NCBI GenBank assembly: GCA_000953695.1
Contig: LN554847.1
Span: forward strand, 1,181,801 to 1,245,800
Direction: 5' to 3'
DNA from: Aliivibrio wodanis
GTDB lineage: Bacteria; Pseudomonadota; Gammaproteobacteria; Enterobacterales; Vibrionaceae
Length of the DNA: 64,000 bases
Shown: positions 41,899 to 51,478 of the stretch, in pieces
Numbering within the stretch: position 1 is the stretch's first letter
How the letters are laid out: every line of letters starts with the position of its first letter
The notes under the pieces: generated by a model
The model's input: only the letters and a program-made list of their open reading frames with translations
What the model was told of the DNA's origin: nothing
Database searches by the model: none
Made by a program: the position numbers and the translations under genes

Positions 41899-43983
41899 TT
41901 AGTATTTAACTTGTAGTGTCGCCATGTAGTTTCGGCCTTCACCAACCACCACACCACTTGCACTACCACCTGCTAGATAATCGGTATCCAATAGGTTTTC
42001 CACATTGAATCGAGCAACAAAATCTAAGTTCTCGTCATATTTAATAGTATGAGAAATACCCATATCAACTCGTGTATATGCGTCTTTCTTAAGCTCGTTT
42101 GAAGAATCATAGTAACGCTCACCTACATGGTAAACACCAAGGTTAATCCCTGTGCCATTGTTGAAATCATACTGCGACCAAATGCTTGCACTAAACTCAG
42201 GTACATCTGCAGGTGTTTTACCTTCTAGCGCTGGATCATTTTCATATTTAGCATCGAGAATAGTGGTTGATGCACTTAATGAGAACGCTTCCGTTACATA
42301 GCCTGTTGCTGCTAACTCAATACCTGTATGAACTTGCTCACCAACTTGTGATGTTCTTGTACGATCTGTTCCATCCTTTAAGTCTTCAGATACTTGCATA
42401 TTCGATTGTACAATTTGGAATAAAGCACCTGATACATATAGGCTGTTATCTAATAATTCCCATTTTGTACCCAACTCGTATAAGTGACCTTTTTGAGGAT
42501 CTTGTTCTTTACCGTGGTTAACATCATCTTCATCGTTAATATCTGCCACTGGCTCAAAGCTTTCAGAGTACACGGCATAAATAGAACCGTTTTCAGCTGG
42601 ATGATAAATAGCACCCACTTTTGGAAGAACATTTGAGTAATCTGCTTTTACACCCTTGCTACTTTCAGTTTTATCAACAGCAAAGCGTACCCCTGCAAGT
42701 AATTGCCAAGAATCATTAAATGTCACTAAATCTTGTAAATAAATTCCGTAATGTTGGCTCTTTGAATGAGAACCAACAGTATCATTATTTGAACTCAAAT
42801 CATCTGGGCGATTAAAACCCTCACTACACGTATCTGTACCTGTAGTACATGATGTTGTTTTGTCGTATTCACGCTTGTAGTCATAATGCAAACCATTACC
42901 ACCAACTAATAAACGGTGGTTAACACCTAGAGCATCAACATCCCCCGTGAAATCAACATAAGCGGTATCGAATGTCCACTCATCATGACGATCTGATGAT
43001 TTATAGCCACTACCATCTTTATGTATGTCAGATTCTGTACGTTGACGCTCATAAAACTGACGACTAATACCCGTTTTAACAGACCATGAATCAGTCAAGT
43101 TCGCTGTAAGCCCCAGACCATAGTTAGCCACATCGTTATCAGTTTCAGCCCAATGTTGATCCTTCACTGTATTTGGATCAATGACTTCACCCGTTGTGGT
43201 ATCTACTTTTGAACCGTTATCTAAATCGCCTTGCTCATTAGTTCTGTCATAGTGTGCAGATAACATAATGTCGTCATTAATATCGTAATCAACAAACAGA
43301 CCACCGACAGTACGATCAGTTTCAACGGCAGTACCATCAAAACGAGTTCGCCATGACTCTTTATGTTCTTCAGATAAAACAACACGGGCACGCAATGTTT
43401 TATCTTCATTCAATGCACCACTAATATCAGCCATGGTACGAGTTGAATTATTTGAACCGATATCTTGGCTAAGATTTACTTGCGTTTCATACGTTGGTTT
43501 TTTAGAGATCATATTCACTAAGCCACCAGGTGTCGATTTACCGTAAAGTAAACCTGCTGGCCCCTTAACGACTTCGACTCGTTCTAGTAACTCAATTGGT
43601 TGACGATAATGAGACCAGTGTTGAACACCATCACGTAAGAAGCTTGAACTACTGCTTAGCTCAAAACCACGTAAATAAAAACGTTCACGGTTTGTTGATT
43701 TAGACCCTTCTGAAATACTTGAGTCATTCTTCAACACTTCACCTAGTGTACTCGCACGTTGTTCATCAATGATTTGCTCATCAATCACCGTTACTTGTCC
43801 AGGAGTTTCTAATTGCGTTGCTTCCATACGCATTGACGTTGAGTTTGTGTCTGCTTTATAACCGTAATCACGACCAGTAACGACCATGTGCTCATCAGTG
43901 GTTGATGCGTCTGTTTCAGCGTAAGCAAGAGGGGTAGACAAAACTGCGCCAATAACAAGAGCCAACTGACTTTTAGAAAACAT
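41899..43983 (-). CDS. TonB-dependent siderophore receptor
   Basis: 694 residues. Signal peptide ending YAETD; a TonB box-like MVVTGRDYG near residue 33; plug domain with TPGQVTVIDEQIIDEQRAST, RFYLRGFELS, RVEVVKGPAGLLYGKSTPGG; a 22-strand barrel to the C-terminal MATLQVKY. The layout is that of the ferrichrome/ferrioxamine-type receptor family. It imports a ferric siderophore using the TonB complex encoded just downstream; the ligand is unknown. A good Fur box stands about 60 bases before the start. Confidence 0.92.
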   Translation of the reverse strand: MFSKSQLALVIGAVLSTPLAYAETDASTTDEHMVVTGRDYGYKADTNSTSMRMEATQLETPGQVTVIDEQIIDEQRASTLGEVLKNDSSISEGSKSTNRERFYLRGFELSSSSSFLRDGVQHWSHYRQPIELLERVEVVKGPAGLLYGKSTPGGLVNMISKKPTYETQVNLSQDIGSNNSTRTMADISGALNEDKTLRARVVLSEEHKESWRTRFDGTAVETDRTVGGLFVDYDINDDIMLSAHYDRTNEQGDLDNGSKVDTTTGEVIDPNTVKDQHWAETDNDVANYGLGLTANLTDSWSVKTGISRQFYERQRTESDIHKDGSGYKSSDRHDEWTFDTAYVDFTGDVDALGVNHRLLVGGNGLHYDYKREYDKTTSCTTGTDTCSEGFNRPDDLSSNNDTVGSHSKSQHYGIYLQDLVTFNDSWQLLAGVRFAVDKTESSKGVKADYSNVLPKVGAIYHPAENGSIYAVYSESFEPVADINDEDDVNHGKEQDPQKGHLYELGTKWELLDNSLYVSGALFQIVQSNMQVSEDLKDGTDRTRTSQVGEQVHTGIELAATGYVTEAFSLSASTTILDAKYENDPALEGKTPADVPEFSASIWSQYDFNNGTGINLGVYHVGERYYDSSNELKKDAYTRVDMGISHTIKYDENLDFVARFNVENLLDTDYLAGGSASGVVVGEGRNYMATLQVKY

Positions 43984-44042
43984 ATTCCATTATCTCCAAA
44001 TCTTTTATTAATAAACGGGTGATTAAATTCTGATATGGAATA

Positions 44043-44061
44043 TAAATGATAATCGTTATTA
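44043..44061 (-). promoter_or_regulatory. Fur box before the TonB receptor
   Basis: TAAATGATAATCGTTATTA shares 15 of 19 positions with the Fur consensus, with TGATAATCGTTAT intact. It is 60-78 bases upstream of the receptor start, so iron repression is expected. Confidence 0.78.
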
Positions 44062-44201
44062 TTTGCAATTGAATTTACATTCTTTGCATTCGTAAAGATA
44101 TTGGTATTTGCCTTCTTATTATAAAATACGAAGAAATATCATGATCTTATATATAAAAACACACCTATATAAATAAATATACTTAACAAGAGAAATTAGC
44201 T

Positions 44202-45590
44202 TCATACATTAAATAACAGTGAAACTCTTAAGCCTCCCTCTTTTCTATTCTCAGCTTTCACTTTACCTTTCATCACTGACATCGCCTCTTTAACTATCGC
44301 AAGTCCTAGCCCATAACCACCAGATTGCTTATCCCTGGCTGATTCTAAACGGGTAAATGGGGAGAATATATCTGATAGCTGGTGTTCTGGGATCCCAAGA
44401 CCATCATCTTCTACGATCACCGCAACATACTCATTACCTTGTTCTGTGTATGGTGTTACGACAACCTGAATCATTGCATTTTCACCAGCATATTTGATCG
44501 CATTACCAATCAAGTTACTGATCGCGCGAGTCACCAAGCGTGGATCAGCCATTATTATTGGAATAGTCGTAGAACATTGCATACTTAACGTTTGATTTGG
44601 TTTTAAATCTACTTGGCGTTGAGAAATTTGAGCACTGCTATAACTGTCTAGCGTGACCGCTTCTAGTTTTGTTGAATATCGAGCACTCTCCAAACGACTA
44701 AACTCTAAGATCTCACCAATTAATGTATTCATTTCATTAGATTCATTTTCTAATCTATCTAATAAATGTTGATGTTCACTGTCTACTTTCTTTCTTAGTA
44801 AATGCAGCGCTAAGTTATGTCGAGCTAATGGCGTTCGTAATTCATGAGAAACATCACGGATCAATCGCTGTTGCTTTTCAGCTAAGGAGTGAATCTCATG
44901 TGTCATATTATCAAAGTCATGAGCCAACTCGCTAAACTCTCGAACAGAGTGCCCAATCTCATCACTTACTTTTACCTCAAAATCACCTTGAGATAATTTA
45001 TGACTAACTGCTCGTAATTTATCTAAAGGCCGCTGTAAATAGCGAGCAATAACCCAAGAGAATAAACCTAAAATCAACGCAGAAATAACGAGCTTAATAA
45101 TACCAAAATAAAATGGAAAATCATTTGCAGGGTGCTGCTGATACGGCATTTGAATCACAATAGTCAAACCATTATCTAATGGGATACCAATAATGGGACG
45201 ATTCACTTCATTATCCAATTGAGTATCTAATGGACGCAAATATCGGAGCTTAAATTCAAAATGAGGATGCATGTCGCGATGCGTAATTGGGTGTTTATTT
45301 TTATCTAAAACAAAAAGATAATATTCTTGTGCTCTGCCCCAATCAGCTAATTCATCCATATCGCCTTCTGCAATCAATATATTTGCTTGATTGGCTAAAT
45401 CCAACATTTCTTCTTGGATTGAAGAGGGGACACGCAGCATAGATTTCATTAATGCTATTTCAGCTAAGCTTTGTAAGGATATGATTAGAAATAAACTAGC
45501 AGCAAAAGCGCTAAACAGACGAAATGCTAATCCGTTTTTATGTTTACAAAATACAGAAGGACAATTTCTAAGCCAGCGAAGAACCTTCAT
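44202..45590 (-). CDS. Sensor histidine kinase (CpxA-like)
   Basis: 462 residues. Helix 1 at 20-42, a periplasmic sensor of about 110 residues, helix 2 near 155-175 (IIKLVISALILGLFSWVIAR), HAMP (RYLQRPLDKLRAVSHKLSQG), H-box RDVSHELRTPLARH, N-box RAISNLIGNAIKY, G-boxes VEDDGLGIPEHQLSDIF and GGYGLGLAIVKEA. The closest known pattern is CpxA-type. It is encoded six bases after its regulator and upstream of the TonB receptor, so it may sense envelope or metal conditions; target genes unknown. Confidence 0.88.
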   Translation of the reverse strand: MKVLRWLRNCPSVFCKHKNGLAFRLFSAFAASLFLIISLQSLAEIALMKSMLRVPSSIQEEMLDLANQANILIAEGDMDELADWGRAQEYYLFVLDKNKHPITHRDMHPHFEFKLRYLRPLDTQLDNEVNRPIIGIPLDNGLTIVIQMPYQQHPANDFPFYFGIIKLVISALILGLFSWVIARYLQRPLDKLRAVSHKLSQGDFEVKVSDEIGHSVREFSELAHDFDNMTHEIHSLAEKQQRLIRDVSHELRTPLARHNLALHLLRKKVDSEHQHLLDRLENESNEMNTLIGEILEFSRLESARYSTKLEAVTLDSYSSAQISQRQVDLKPNQTLSMQCSTTIPIIMADPRLVTRAISNLIGNAIKYAGENAMIQVVVTPYTEQGNEYVAVIVEDDGLGIPEHQLSDIFSPFTRLESARDKQSGGYGLGLAIVKEAMSVMKGKVKAENRKEGGLRVSLLFNV

Positions 45591-45596
45591 TACCTG

Positions 45597-46262
45597 CTAC
45601 TCATGAACGACTTTAATAAAACTGTATCCGCGACCACGCACCGTCTTAATGTGCTGTTTAGATAAGCCCGACTTCAATAGTTTACGACGAATATTACTGA
45701 TATGCATATCTAAATTCCGATCAAAAGGACACAGTTCTTTCTTAAGTATATTAACTTGCAGATCAGACTTAGATACCACTACATCGGCATTCTTAATCAG
45801 ATACTGCAGTAATTCCGACTCTGTTTCAGTCAGTGGTAACCGCAGGAATTGCTCTGCCAAATCTTCAGTCGCACCCACATAATTTTGACGCTGGCGCTCT
45901 AACCCTACACGACGTAATATAGCAGTAATACGTGCCAGTAATTCCGGAACATTAAAAGGTTTGGCAATAAAATGATCGGCTCCAGCTTGTAAGCCATCAA
46001 GCATAGACGCTTCATCACCTAGAGCTGTGAGCATAAGAATAGGGGTAGCAAAACGCTGACAAATACGGCGTGCCACTTGATAACCATCAAGCTTGGGAAG
46101 CATGACATCTAATAAAACAAGATCAACTGAATAGCTCTGGATAAACTCTAGGGCACTTTCACCACAATGGACACAATCAACATCATAGCCTTCATCTTGT
46201 AAAACTTCTTGCAATAAATTGCACAACGCTATGTCGTCATCGACCACTAAAATACGGGACAC
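45597..46262 (-). CDS. OmpR-family response regulator (CpxR-like)
   Basis: 221 residues. Receiver domain: VVDDDIALCNLLQEVLQDEG, phospho-acceptor Asp in LVLLDVMLPKLDGY (about residue 52), LTALG and KPF (Lys about 102). DNA-binding winged helix at about residues 130-218 (LTETESELLQYLIKNADVVV, HISNIRRKLLKSGLSKQHIK, VRGRGYSFIK). Paired with the kinase that follows. CpxR/RstA-type; not necessarily the housekeeping Cpx system. Confidence 0.9.
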   Translation of the reverse strand: MSRILVVDDDIALCNLLQEVLQDEGYDVDCVHCGESALEFIQSYSVDLVLLDVMLPKLDGYQVARRICQRFATPILMLTALGDEASMLDGLQAGADHFIAKPFNVPELLARITAILRRVGLERQRQNYVGATEDLAEQFLRLPLTETESELLQYLIKNADVVVSKSDLQVNILKKELCPFDRNLDMHISNIRRKLLKSGLSKQHIKTVRGRGYSFIKVVHE

Positions 46263-46352
46263 GTTTACTTTCCTATCAAATGAAAATCGTTCGTATTCTA
46301 ATCTTGAGGCTGCCGTTGTGCAATAGACTTATTATAAAACCATCAATAACCT

Positions 46353-47399
46353 TTAATTATTTATGGTTTTCTGCCAATCAAGGTCCATAATGCGCTCATC
46401 AGCAATGTAATAAATCACATCTCCAGAGGCTAATTGTGTCTCTAAACTTGGGTTTACTTTACAGCCTTGATCTTTTTGCTGCACCGCTATAATGATAGCT
46501 TCATATTGTTTTTTAAATGAAGAATATATTGATTCAAGAGTAAAGCTCTCAAGATCACTTGGTACTTCAATTGAATATTGAGTTTGACCTTCATGTGCAC
46601 TAACTAGCTCAGAATGAATAAAGCTTGAACCCTTATCCATCACCGATTTTGCAACTAATTCAGTAGAAAGTGATGAAATGCATTCAGAATTAGGACAATA
46701 TTTGTGCAATAAATTACGTTTAATCGGGTCTTCAAAATGAGCAACTAAATGAGCATCACTGTTCTGCTCAGCAACAAACAGGCTAACTGTTAACGTTACA
46801 TCATCCAAATCGGTATCTACAATGACCGCACTGGCTTTCGCTAGGTTTGTACGTTCCATTTCTAACGCATCAGTAAATGAATTAACTCGAACAAAATGAG
46901 TGCTTGAATCAAATGGAGATTCTTCATACTCACAAGATACCACCACCACTTCACGACGACCTTTCTCTTCTCTTTTTAGCATTTCTAGTAAATGAGGTGT
47001 TCTAGCGCTATTAATACCAATAACAATGATGTGATTTTCTATGTTCAAATTTTGTTTTCCTCTTCGATTCGTACGCCAAAAGTCCGTAAAAAAGACCGCA
47101 ATTCGCCCAACGGACAATGCAAATAATCCCACACCACATGGAATAATAAATAAGGCTGAGAATAAACGACCACTGCTGGTTGTTGGGCTTAAATCTCCAT
47201 AACCAACCGTACTGCTTGTAGTCACTAAATAGTATAAAAAGTTAGCGATATTATCAGTTAAATGGGCTTCATTTGTGATAATAAGTCCAACCCAACTAAG
47301 CAGTACATAACCACTTGTCAATAACAGTAAAATATACGCATTGATTGCCATAAAATGCTTATTAATCAAATCAGTAATAATTTTTAAAATGGCGTGCAT
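46353..47399 (-). CDS. 2-TM potassium channel with RCK/TrkA domain
   Basis: 348 residues. Two membrane helices (INAYILLLLTSGYVLLSWVG, FSALFIIPCGVGLFALSVGR) flank the pore loop with selectivity filter TVGYGDL. A cytosolic RCK N-domain follows (NHIIVIGINSARTPHLLEML, VIVDTDLDDVTLTVSLFVAE), then a TrkA_C-like end (PSLETQLASGDVIYYIADE). Such channels conduct K+ under control of ligand binding to the RCK ring. It stands alone between the two-component system and the sucrose genes. Confidence 0.88.
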   Translation of the reverse strand: MHAILKIITDLINKHFMAINAYILLLLTSGYVLLSWVGLIITNEAHLTDNIANFLYYLVTTSSTVGYGDLSPTTSSGRLFSALFIIPCGVGLFALSVGRIAVFFTDFWRTNRRGKQNLNIENHIIVIGINSARTPHLLEMLKREEKGRREVVVVSCEYEESPFDSSTHFVRVNSFTDALEMERTNLAKASAVIVDTDLDDVTLTVSLFVAEQNSDAHLVAHFEDPIKRNLLHKYCPNSECISSLSTELVAKSVMDKGSSFIHSELVSAHEGQTQYSIEVPSDLESFTLESIYSSFKKQYEAIIIAVQQKDQGCKVNPSLETQLASGDVIYYIADERIMDLDWQKTINN

Positions 47400-47451
47400 A
47401 TCCTATCCTTTAGCTGCCCAAAATGTCTGAGCAGTGTAACGGACTAACAAA

Positions 47452-48378
47452 CTATCGTACACCTTCTAATTCGAATAATGCTTGTTGCGTCGGAAGTGCG
47501 GTCATCGCCCCTTTTTGAGTTGTTGCTAATGCACCGCAAATATTTCCCCAGCAAACGGCCTTCTCGATAACGGTAATATTATCCCACTCAACGTGCTGAG
47601 ATAATTGCGCTAAAAGACCACATATAAACGCATCACCGGCACCGGTTGTATCTACAACATCAACAGAGATGCCTGAGATAACTTGTTGCTTACCATCAAA
47701 TACAACTAATGCACCTTTAGCCCCTAAAGTGATCGCTACTAATGGGATATTCAGTGATTCTATAAACGCTAAACCTTGCTGTAAATCCGTTGTATCAGTT
47801 AAAAACAATAACTCTTCTTCAGAGAATTTAACCACATCTGCTAATGCGACCGCTTTCATCACGACATCTTTAATCTCTGATGGATCTTTCCAAACTTCAT
47901 CACGTAGATTAGGGTCAAAACTAACAAAACCACCCACAGCTTTAATCGCAGCCAGAGCGTGTAATGTAGAGCTTCGGCTTGGCTCATTCGCTAATGAAAT
48001 TGAACAAGTATGTAACCACTCACCAGATGAGAAAGAAGGTACGTCCGATTTCTCAACAAATTGATCAGCACTTGGTTTTACCATAAAAGTAAAGGTTCGC
48101 TCACCAGTGTCATCAAGATCAACGAGAACGGTAGAAGTTCGTTGCGCTTTATCAAGCTGAAGATGAGTAACATCTACCCCTTCAGAGCTTAGTGTTTCCT
48201 GCATAAAGCGGCCTAATGGATCTTCTCCAACACGACCGAAGAACGCGCAATCGCCACCTAAGCGAGCAATACCTACCGCCACATTTGCAGGTGCACCACC
48301 TGGGCATTTCAGATACGTTGTCGATGTTTCAGGGATCAAATCCACTACGGCATCACCCGTTAGCCATACTTTATTCAT
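47452..48378 (-). CDS. scrK: Fructokinase of the sucrose regulon
   Basis: 308 residues, PfkB family: N-terminal GDAVVDLIPETSTTYLKCPG with GGAPANVAVGIARLGG, and the C-terminal DTTGAGDAFICGLL with the catalytic Asp. It phosphorylates fructose released by ScrB to fructose 6-phosphate. It is last of the scrB-scrA-scrK series and is separated from scrA by a hairpin, which may lower its expression relative to the transporter. The length and motifs fit fructokinase rather than 1-phosphofructokinase. Confidence 0.92.
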   Translation of the reverse strand: MNKVWLTGDAVVDLIPETSTTYLKCPGGAPANVAVGIARLGGDCAFFGRVGEDPLGRFMQETLSSEGVDVTHLQLDKAQRTSTVLVDLDDTGERTFTFMVKPSADQFVEKSDVPSFSSGEWLHTCSISLANEPSRSSTLHALAAIKAVGGFVSFDPNLRDEVWKDPSEIKDVVMKAVALADVVKFSEEELLFLTDTTDLQQGLAFIESLNIPLVAITLGAKGALVVFDGKQQVISGISVDVVDTTGAGDAFICGLLAQLSQHVEWDNITVIEKAVCWGNICGALATTQKGAMTALPTQQALFELEGVR

Positions 48379-48397
48379 CTTTTTTCGCTCTAAAAAG

Positions 48398-48422
48398 GCC
48401 CCGAAGCCAAAACTATCGGGGC
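48398..48422 (-). terminator. Hairpin terminator between scrA and scrK
   Basis: GCCCCGA pairs perfectly with TCGGGGC; on the minus strand CTTTTTAG follows, 14 bases past the scrA stop. It is an intrinsic terminator or attenuator inside the scr operon. Confidence 0.8.
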
Positions 48423-48435
48423 TCTAATCGTTAAA

Positions 48436-49809
48436 TTAATTTGCTCGTTTAATTGGGTTATAAATTCGAGTTAACATGAATGCGGTTACAAATGCACTCG
48501 CAATAACCATTAGGTAACCCAATACCGCAGTCAGTGAGTGTGAGTACAATAAGATACCTGGAATAAAGGTAATCCCCATACCTGTAGCGCTAATATTTAA
48601 TACATAAGTAACTAAGCCACCTACAGCACCACCGACCATACCAAATAAGAATACTTTGCCATATTGAAGGTTTACACCAAATAGTAGTGGCTCTGTAATA
48701 CCAAACAGTGTCGACATTGATGCGCCGTACGCATTGCTCTTTTTCTGTTTGTTCTTCAACAGTGTCGCTACCGCAATTGCTGCACCAAATTGACCCGCCA
48801 TAGACGCTGTACCTAATGGCTGTAGTGGATTCAATCCTGTGTCATTTAATAAACCAATTTCAATCACACCCAACGCATGATGAAGCCCGGTAATCACTAT
48901 CATTTGTTGGAAAGCACCGTATAAGATGTAGCCGATACCTAATGGAAGATCAAGCGCCAAACGTACCAATGAGGTACAACCATGTTCGATACTTTGCAGT
49001 AAAGGACCAAAGCCAAACAAGATAACCACAATAGCAATGGTGATGGTCATAAATGGCGTAACAATTAAGTCCATACTCGTTGGGACAAACTTTCTTAGGT
49101 TACGTTCAAGATAAGACGTAAACCAACCAGCAAAGATAGCAGGTAAAACCGTGCCCTGATAACCGACTAATGGGAAAGAGAGTCCAAATAAAGTGACCAT
49201 CATCGGTTCTGCACCACCACTTGCTACTGCCCATGCATTAGGCAGTTGCGGTGCAACCATCATCAAACCTACCACGATAGCAATAACTGGGTTGCCACCA
49301 AATTTTTTAGAGGCTGAAAAAGCAATCAATACTGGTAAGAAGGCAAAAGCGGTATCGGTTAACATGCTAAACAGTGCCAATAGCTCAGGTGAGAACTCCA
49401 CACCAGAATGCAGAAGCATGCCGCGTAAACCCATTAACAAACCTGTTGTTACAAGCGCAGGGATTAATGGAACCAAAATATCCGCTAAAGTACGAACTAC
49501 TTTTTGGCTTGCAGTCATGTCCGAGAAAGCATCTTGCTTAAAATCTCCGCCTTCTGCTGCACCGCCCAACTTCTGTTTTAATGCATTGTAAACGTGAGTC
49601 ACTTTACCCGTTCCAATAATAAACTGATGCTGGCCTGATTGATAAAAGTAACCGCTGATCTGATCAATTGCTTTGGCCTCATCAACATTAACTTTATCGT
49701 TATCTTTTAAGATTAAACGTAAGCGTGTAGCACAGTGTTCAGCGTTTTTAATGTTGTCGATTCCACCGATACTATCCAGTATCTCATTGGTAATAGCGTC
49801 ATAATTCAT
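48436..49809 (-). CDS. scrA: PTS sucrose transporter subunit IIBC
   Basis: 457 residues from the ATG at 49807-49809, which has an AGG site and avoids overlap with scrB. IIB domain first, with active Cys in AEHCATRLRLILKDN (near residue 25); IIC domain from about residue 105 with ten hydrophobic stretches, LVPLIPALVTTGLLMGLRGM, VVGLMMVAPQLPNAWAVASG, and the loop with TGLHHALGVIEIGLL. It takes up sucrose as sucrose 6-phosphate. No IIA domain is present, as usual for ScrA, so IIA-Glc is needed in trans. Confidence 0.94.
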   Translation of the reverse strand: MNYDAITNEILDSIGGIDNIKNAEHCATRLRLILKDNDKVNVDEAKAIDQISGYFYQSGQHQFIIGTGKVTHVYNALKQKLGGAAEGGDFKQDAFSDMTASQKVVRTLADILVPLIPALVTTGLLMGLRGMLLHSGVEFSPELLALFSMLTDTAFAFLPVLIAFSASKKFGGNPVIAIVVGLMMVAPQLPNAWAVASGGAEPMMVTLFGLSFPLVGYQGTVLPAIFAGWFTSYLERNLRKFVPTSMDLIVTPFMTITIAIVVILFGFGPLLQSIEHGCTSLVRLALDLPLGIGYILYGAFQQMIVITGLHHALGVIEIGLLNDTGLNPLQPLGTASMAGQFGAAIAVATLLKNKQKKSNAYGASMSTLFGITEPLLFGVNLQYGKVFLFGMVGGAVGGLVTYVLNISATGMGITFIPGILLYSHSLTAVLGYLMVIASAFVTAFMLTRIYNPIKRAN

Positions 49810-49819
49810 AATGTTATAC

Positions 49820-51292
49820 CTAAATTCCATTCACATATTGTAGGGTTACTTTTATTTCAGCAGGCTCATCAAAAGTTATTTTTAAGTATTGATTTCCTTT
49901 TGATGGGAAAAACAGTGACGTAAATACATTACATCCTTGGTCTGAAAATATTTCGATAATGCTTTGATCACAAAATAGCGTCAAATTTTCACTTTTTTCA
50001 GTTAATGAACAAGAACGAATTGATCCAAACTCATACTCTTTTTCATTATGATCATAATTTGATCTATCTAGTATTAGTTGTTTACTTTCATTATTAACCG
50101 TAAATAAAAACTCATTATTAAAGTCGTCAAAAATAATCACTGATATATTTTCAGATTGGCTACAGTCAATATCTAATAAAAAGGACAATGACTCTAATTT
50201 TATTATTTTCTCAGTCTTTATCTTTTCATTTACTAATACCGAATTCAGTTTACATTCATTAATCGGTTCTAATTCTTGATAAAGTTTATTCTCTTTAATC
50301 GATAGTTTTCTTGGTGCAGTTAAACAGTTAATCCAACCGTATTGTTCTGATGGTAAACTATCGTCTGTTCCTGCCCATGCGATCAATGTTGGCTCATTTG
50401 GGTTGCTGTTCATGGTTTGCGGAGCATAGAAATCAAACCCACGATCAAGCTCATCCCAATGAACGACAGTAAAGGTTAATGATCCCCAATCAATGCGACC
50501 AATGCAATACACTACGTTATAACGGTTATGAAATCGCTCTTGTTTTGGTGAAATACCTTGTGGAGAAAAGATAAGTACATCTTGACCATCAACCTCAAGT
50601 AAATCGGGACACTCAAACATATAAGCTTCATTAAAATCCGTATCAATATCAATCGACAACTCACCTTTTAATGCCCAGTCAACTAAGTTATCAGAGTAAT
50701 AAACAATAATAGACCCTTTTAAATCGGCCTCTCTTTGAGCGCCAAGCAGCATGTAATAAACATCACCGTCTTTAATGATTTTGGGATCTCTTACATGACC
50801 CGTATATCCTTTAGGGTACGATTTTATAATTGGATTATGCTCTGATTTTGTTACTTGATTCTCTTTATCTAAAATAGCGACGCACTGATTTGCATCGCGC
50901 TCTTCACCATTTTTCACATTACCCGTATAAAATAAATATGCAGAATCATCCTCAACAAAAGCCGCACCAGAATAAGCACCATGTGATTCGTAATTTTCTA
51001 TTGGCGTTATTTTACTTCCGTGTTCATTCCAAAAATATAAATCGTTCGATGTTAAATGCATCCAATGTTTCATGCCATGAAAAGTACCAAATGGATACCA
51101 CTGGTAAAATAAATGATACTCACCGTTAAAATAACAAAATCCATTTGGATCATTTAATAATCCATGTGGCGGTGTAATATGCAATTGTGGCCGATATACT
51201 GTATTGCAACGAATCGCATTAAACTTTTCGTTATCTTTCTCCGTTGCAGTGTAAATCGTTTTATATTTATCTAAATCCACTGTGATACCCAA
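49820..51292 (-). CDS. scrB: Sucrose-6-phosphate hydrolase (GH32)
   Basis: About 490 residues. GH32 signatures: LLNDPNGFCYFNGEYHLFYQW with the nucleophile Asp, GHVRDPK with the transition-state Asp, and YMFECPDL with the acid/base Glu; a C-terminal beta-sandwich ends NVFTSLFFPSKGNQYLKI. It splits sucrose 6-phosphate into glucose 6-phosphate and fructose. The first in-frame start is a TTG at 51292; a GTG at 51280 is an equally good candidate. It is the first gene of the operon, divergent from scrR. Confidence 0.92.
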   Translation of the reverse strand: MGITVDLDKYKTIYTATEKDNEKFNAIRCNTVYRPQLHITPPHGLLNDPNGFCYFNGEYHLFYQWYPFGTFHGMKHWMHLTSNDLYFWNEHGSKITPIENYESHGAYSGAAFVEDDSAYLFYTGNVKNGEERDANQCVAILDKENQVTKSEHNPIIKSYPKGYTGHVRDPKIIKDGDVYYMLLGAQREADLKGSIIVYYSDNLVDWALKGELSIDIDTDFNEAYMFECPDLLEVDGQDVLIFSPQGISPKQERFHNRYNVVYCIGRIDWGSLTFTVVHWDELDRGFDFYAPQTMNSNPNEPTLIAWAGTDDSLPSEQYGWINCLTAPRKLSIKENKLYQELEPINECKLNSVLVNEKIKTEKIIKLESLSFLLDIDCSQSENISVIIFDDFNNEFLFTVNNESKQLILDRSNYDHNEKEYEFGSIRSCSLTEKSENLTLFCDQSIIEIFSDQGCNVFTSLFFPSKGNQYLKITFDEPAEIKVTLQYVNGI

Positions 51293-51403
51293 TCATTAAC
51301 TTGTTGAGTTGATAATAGAGTCTCGTCTTCATTTTAGAAACCAATAACAAGTAGCAATAGATAAGTTAGTTATCATTTACGTATATTGACTAAAAATATG
51401 TGA

Positions 51404-51425
51404 TGTAACACAAAAACTTGTTACA
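51404..51425. promoter_or_regulatory. Inverted repeat and CRP-like half site between scrB and scrR
   Basis: TGTAACA (51404-51410) and TGTTACA (51419-51425) form a perfect 7-base palindrome with an 8-base spacer. The overlapping TGTGATGTAACACA at 51400-51413 resembles a CRP site. Either could control the divergent scr promoters, about 55 bases before the scrR start. Confidence 0.5.
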
Positions 51426-51478
51426 CAAATAATCGTATGATGAGCGCCACCACCAAATTGCCTTTCAAGAGATAGAAA

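Noticed and set aside
42267-43409. Small frames in and opposite the TonB receptor gene
   Set aside because: Shadows of a secure 694-residue gene; no start signals or recognisable products.
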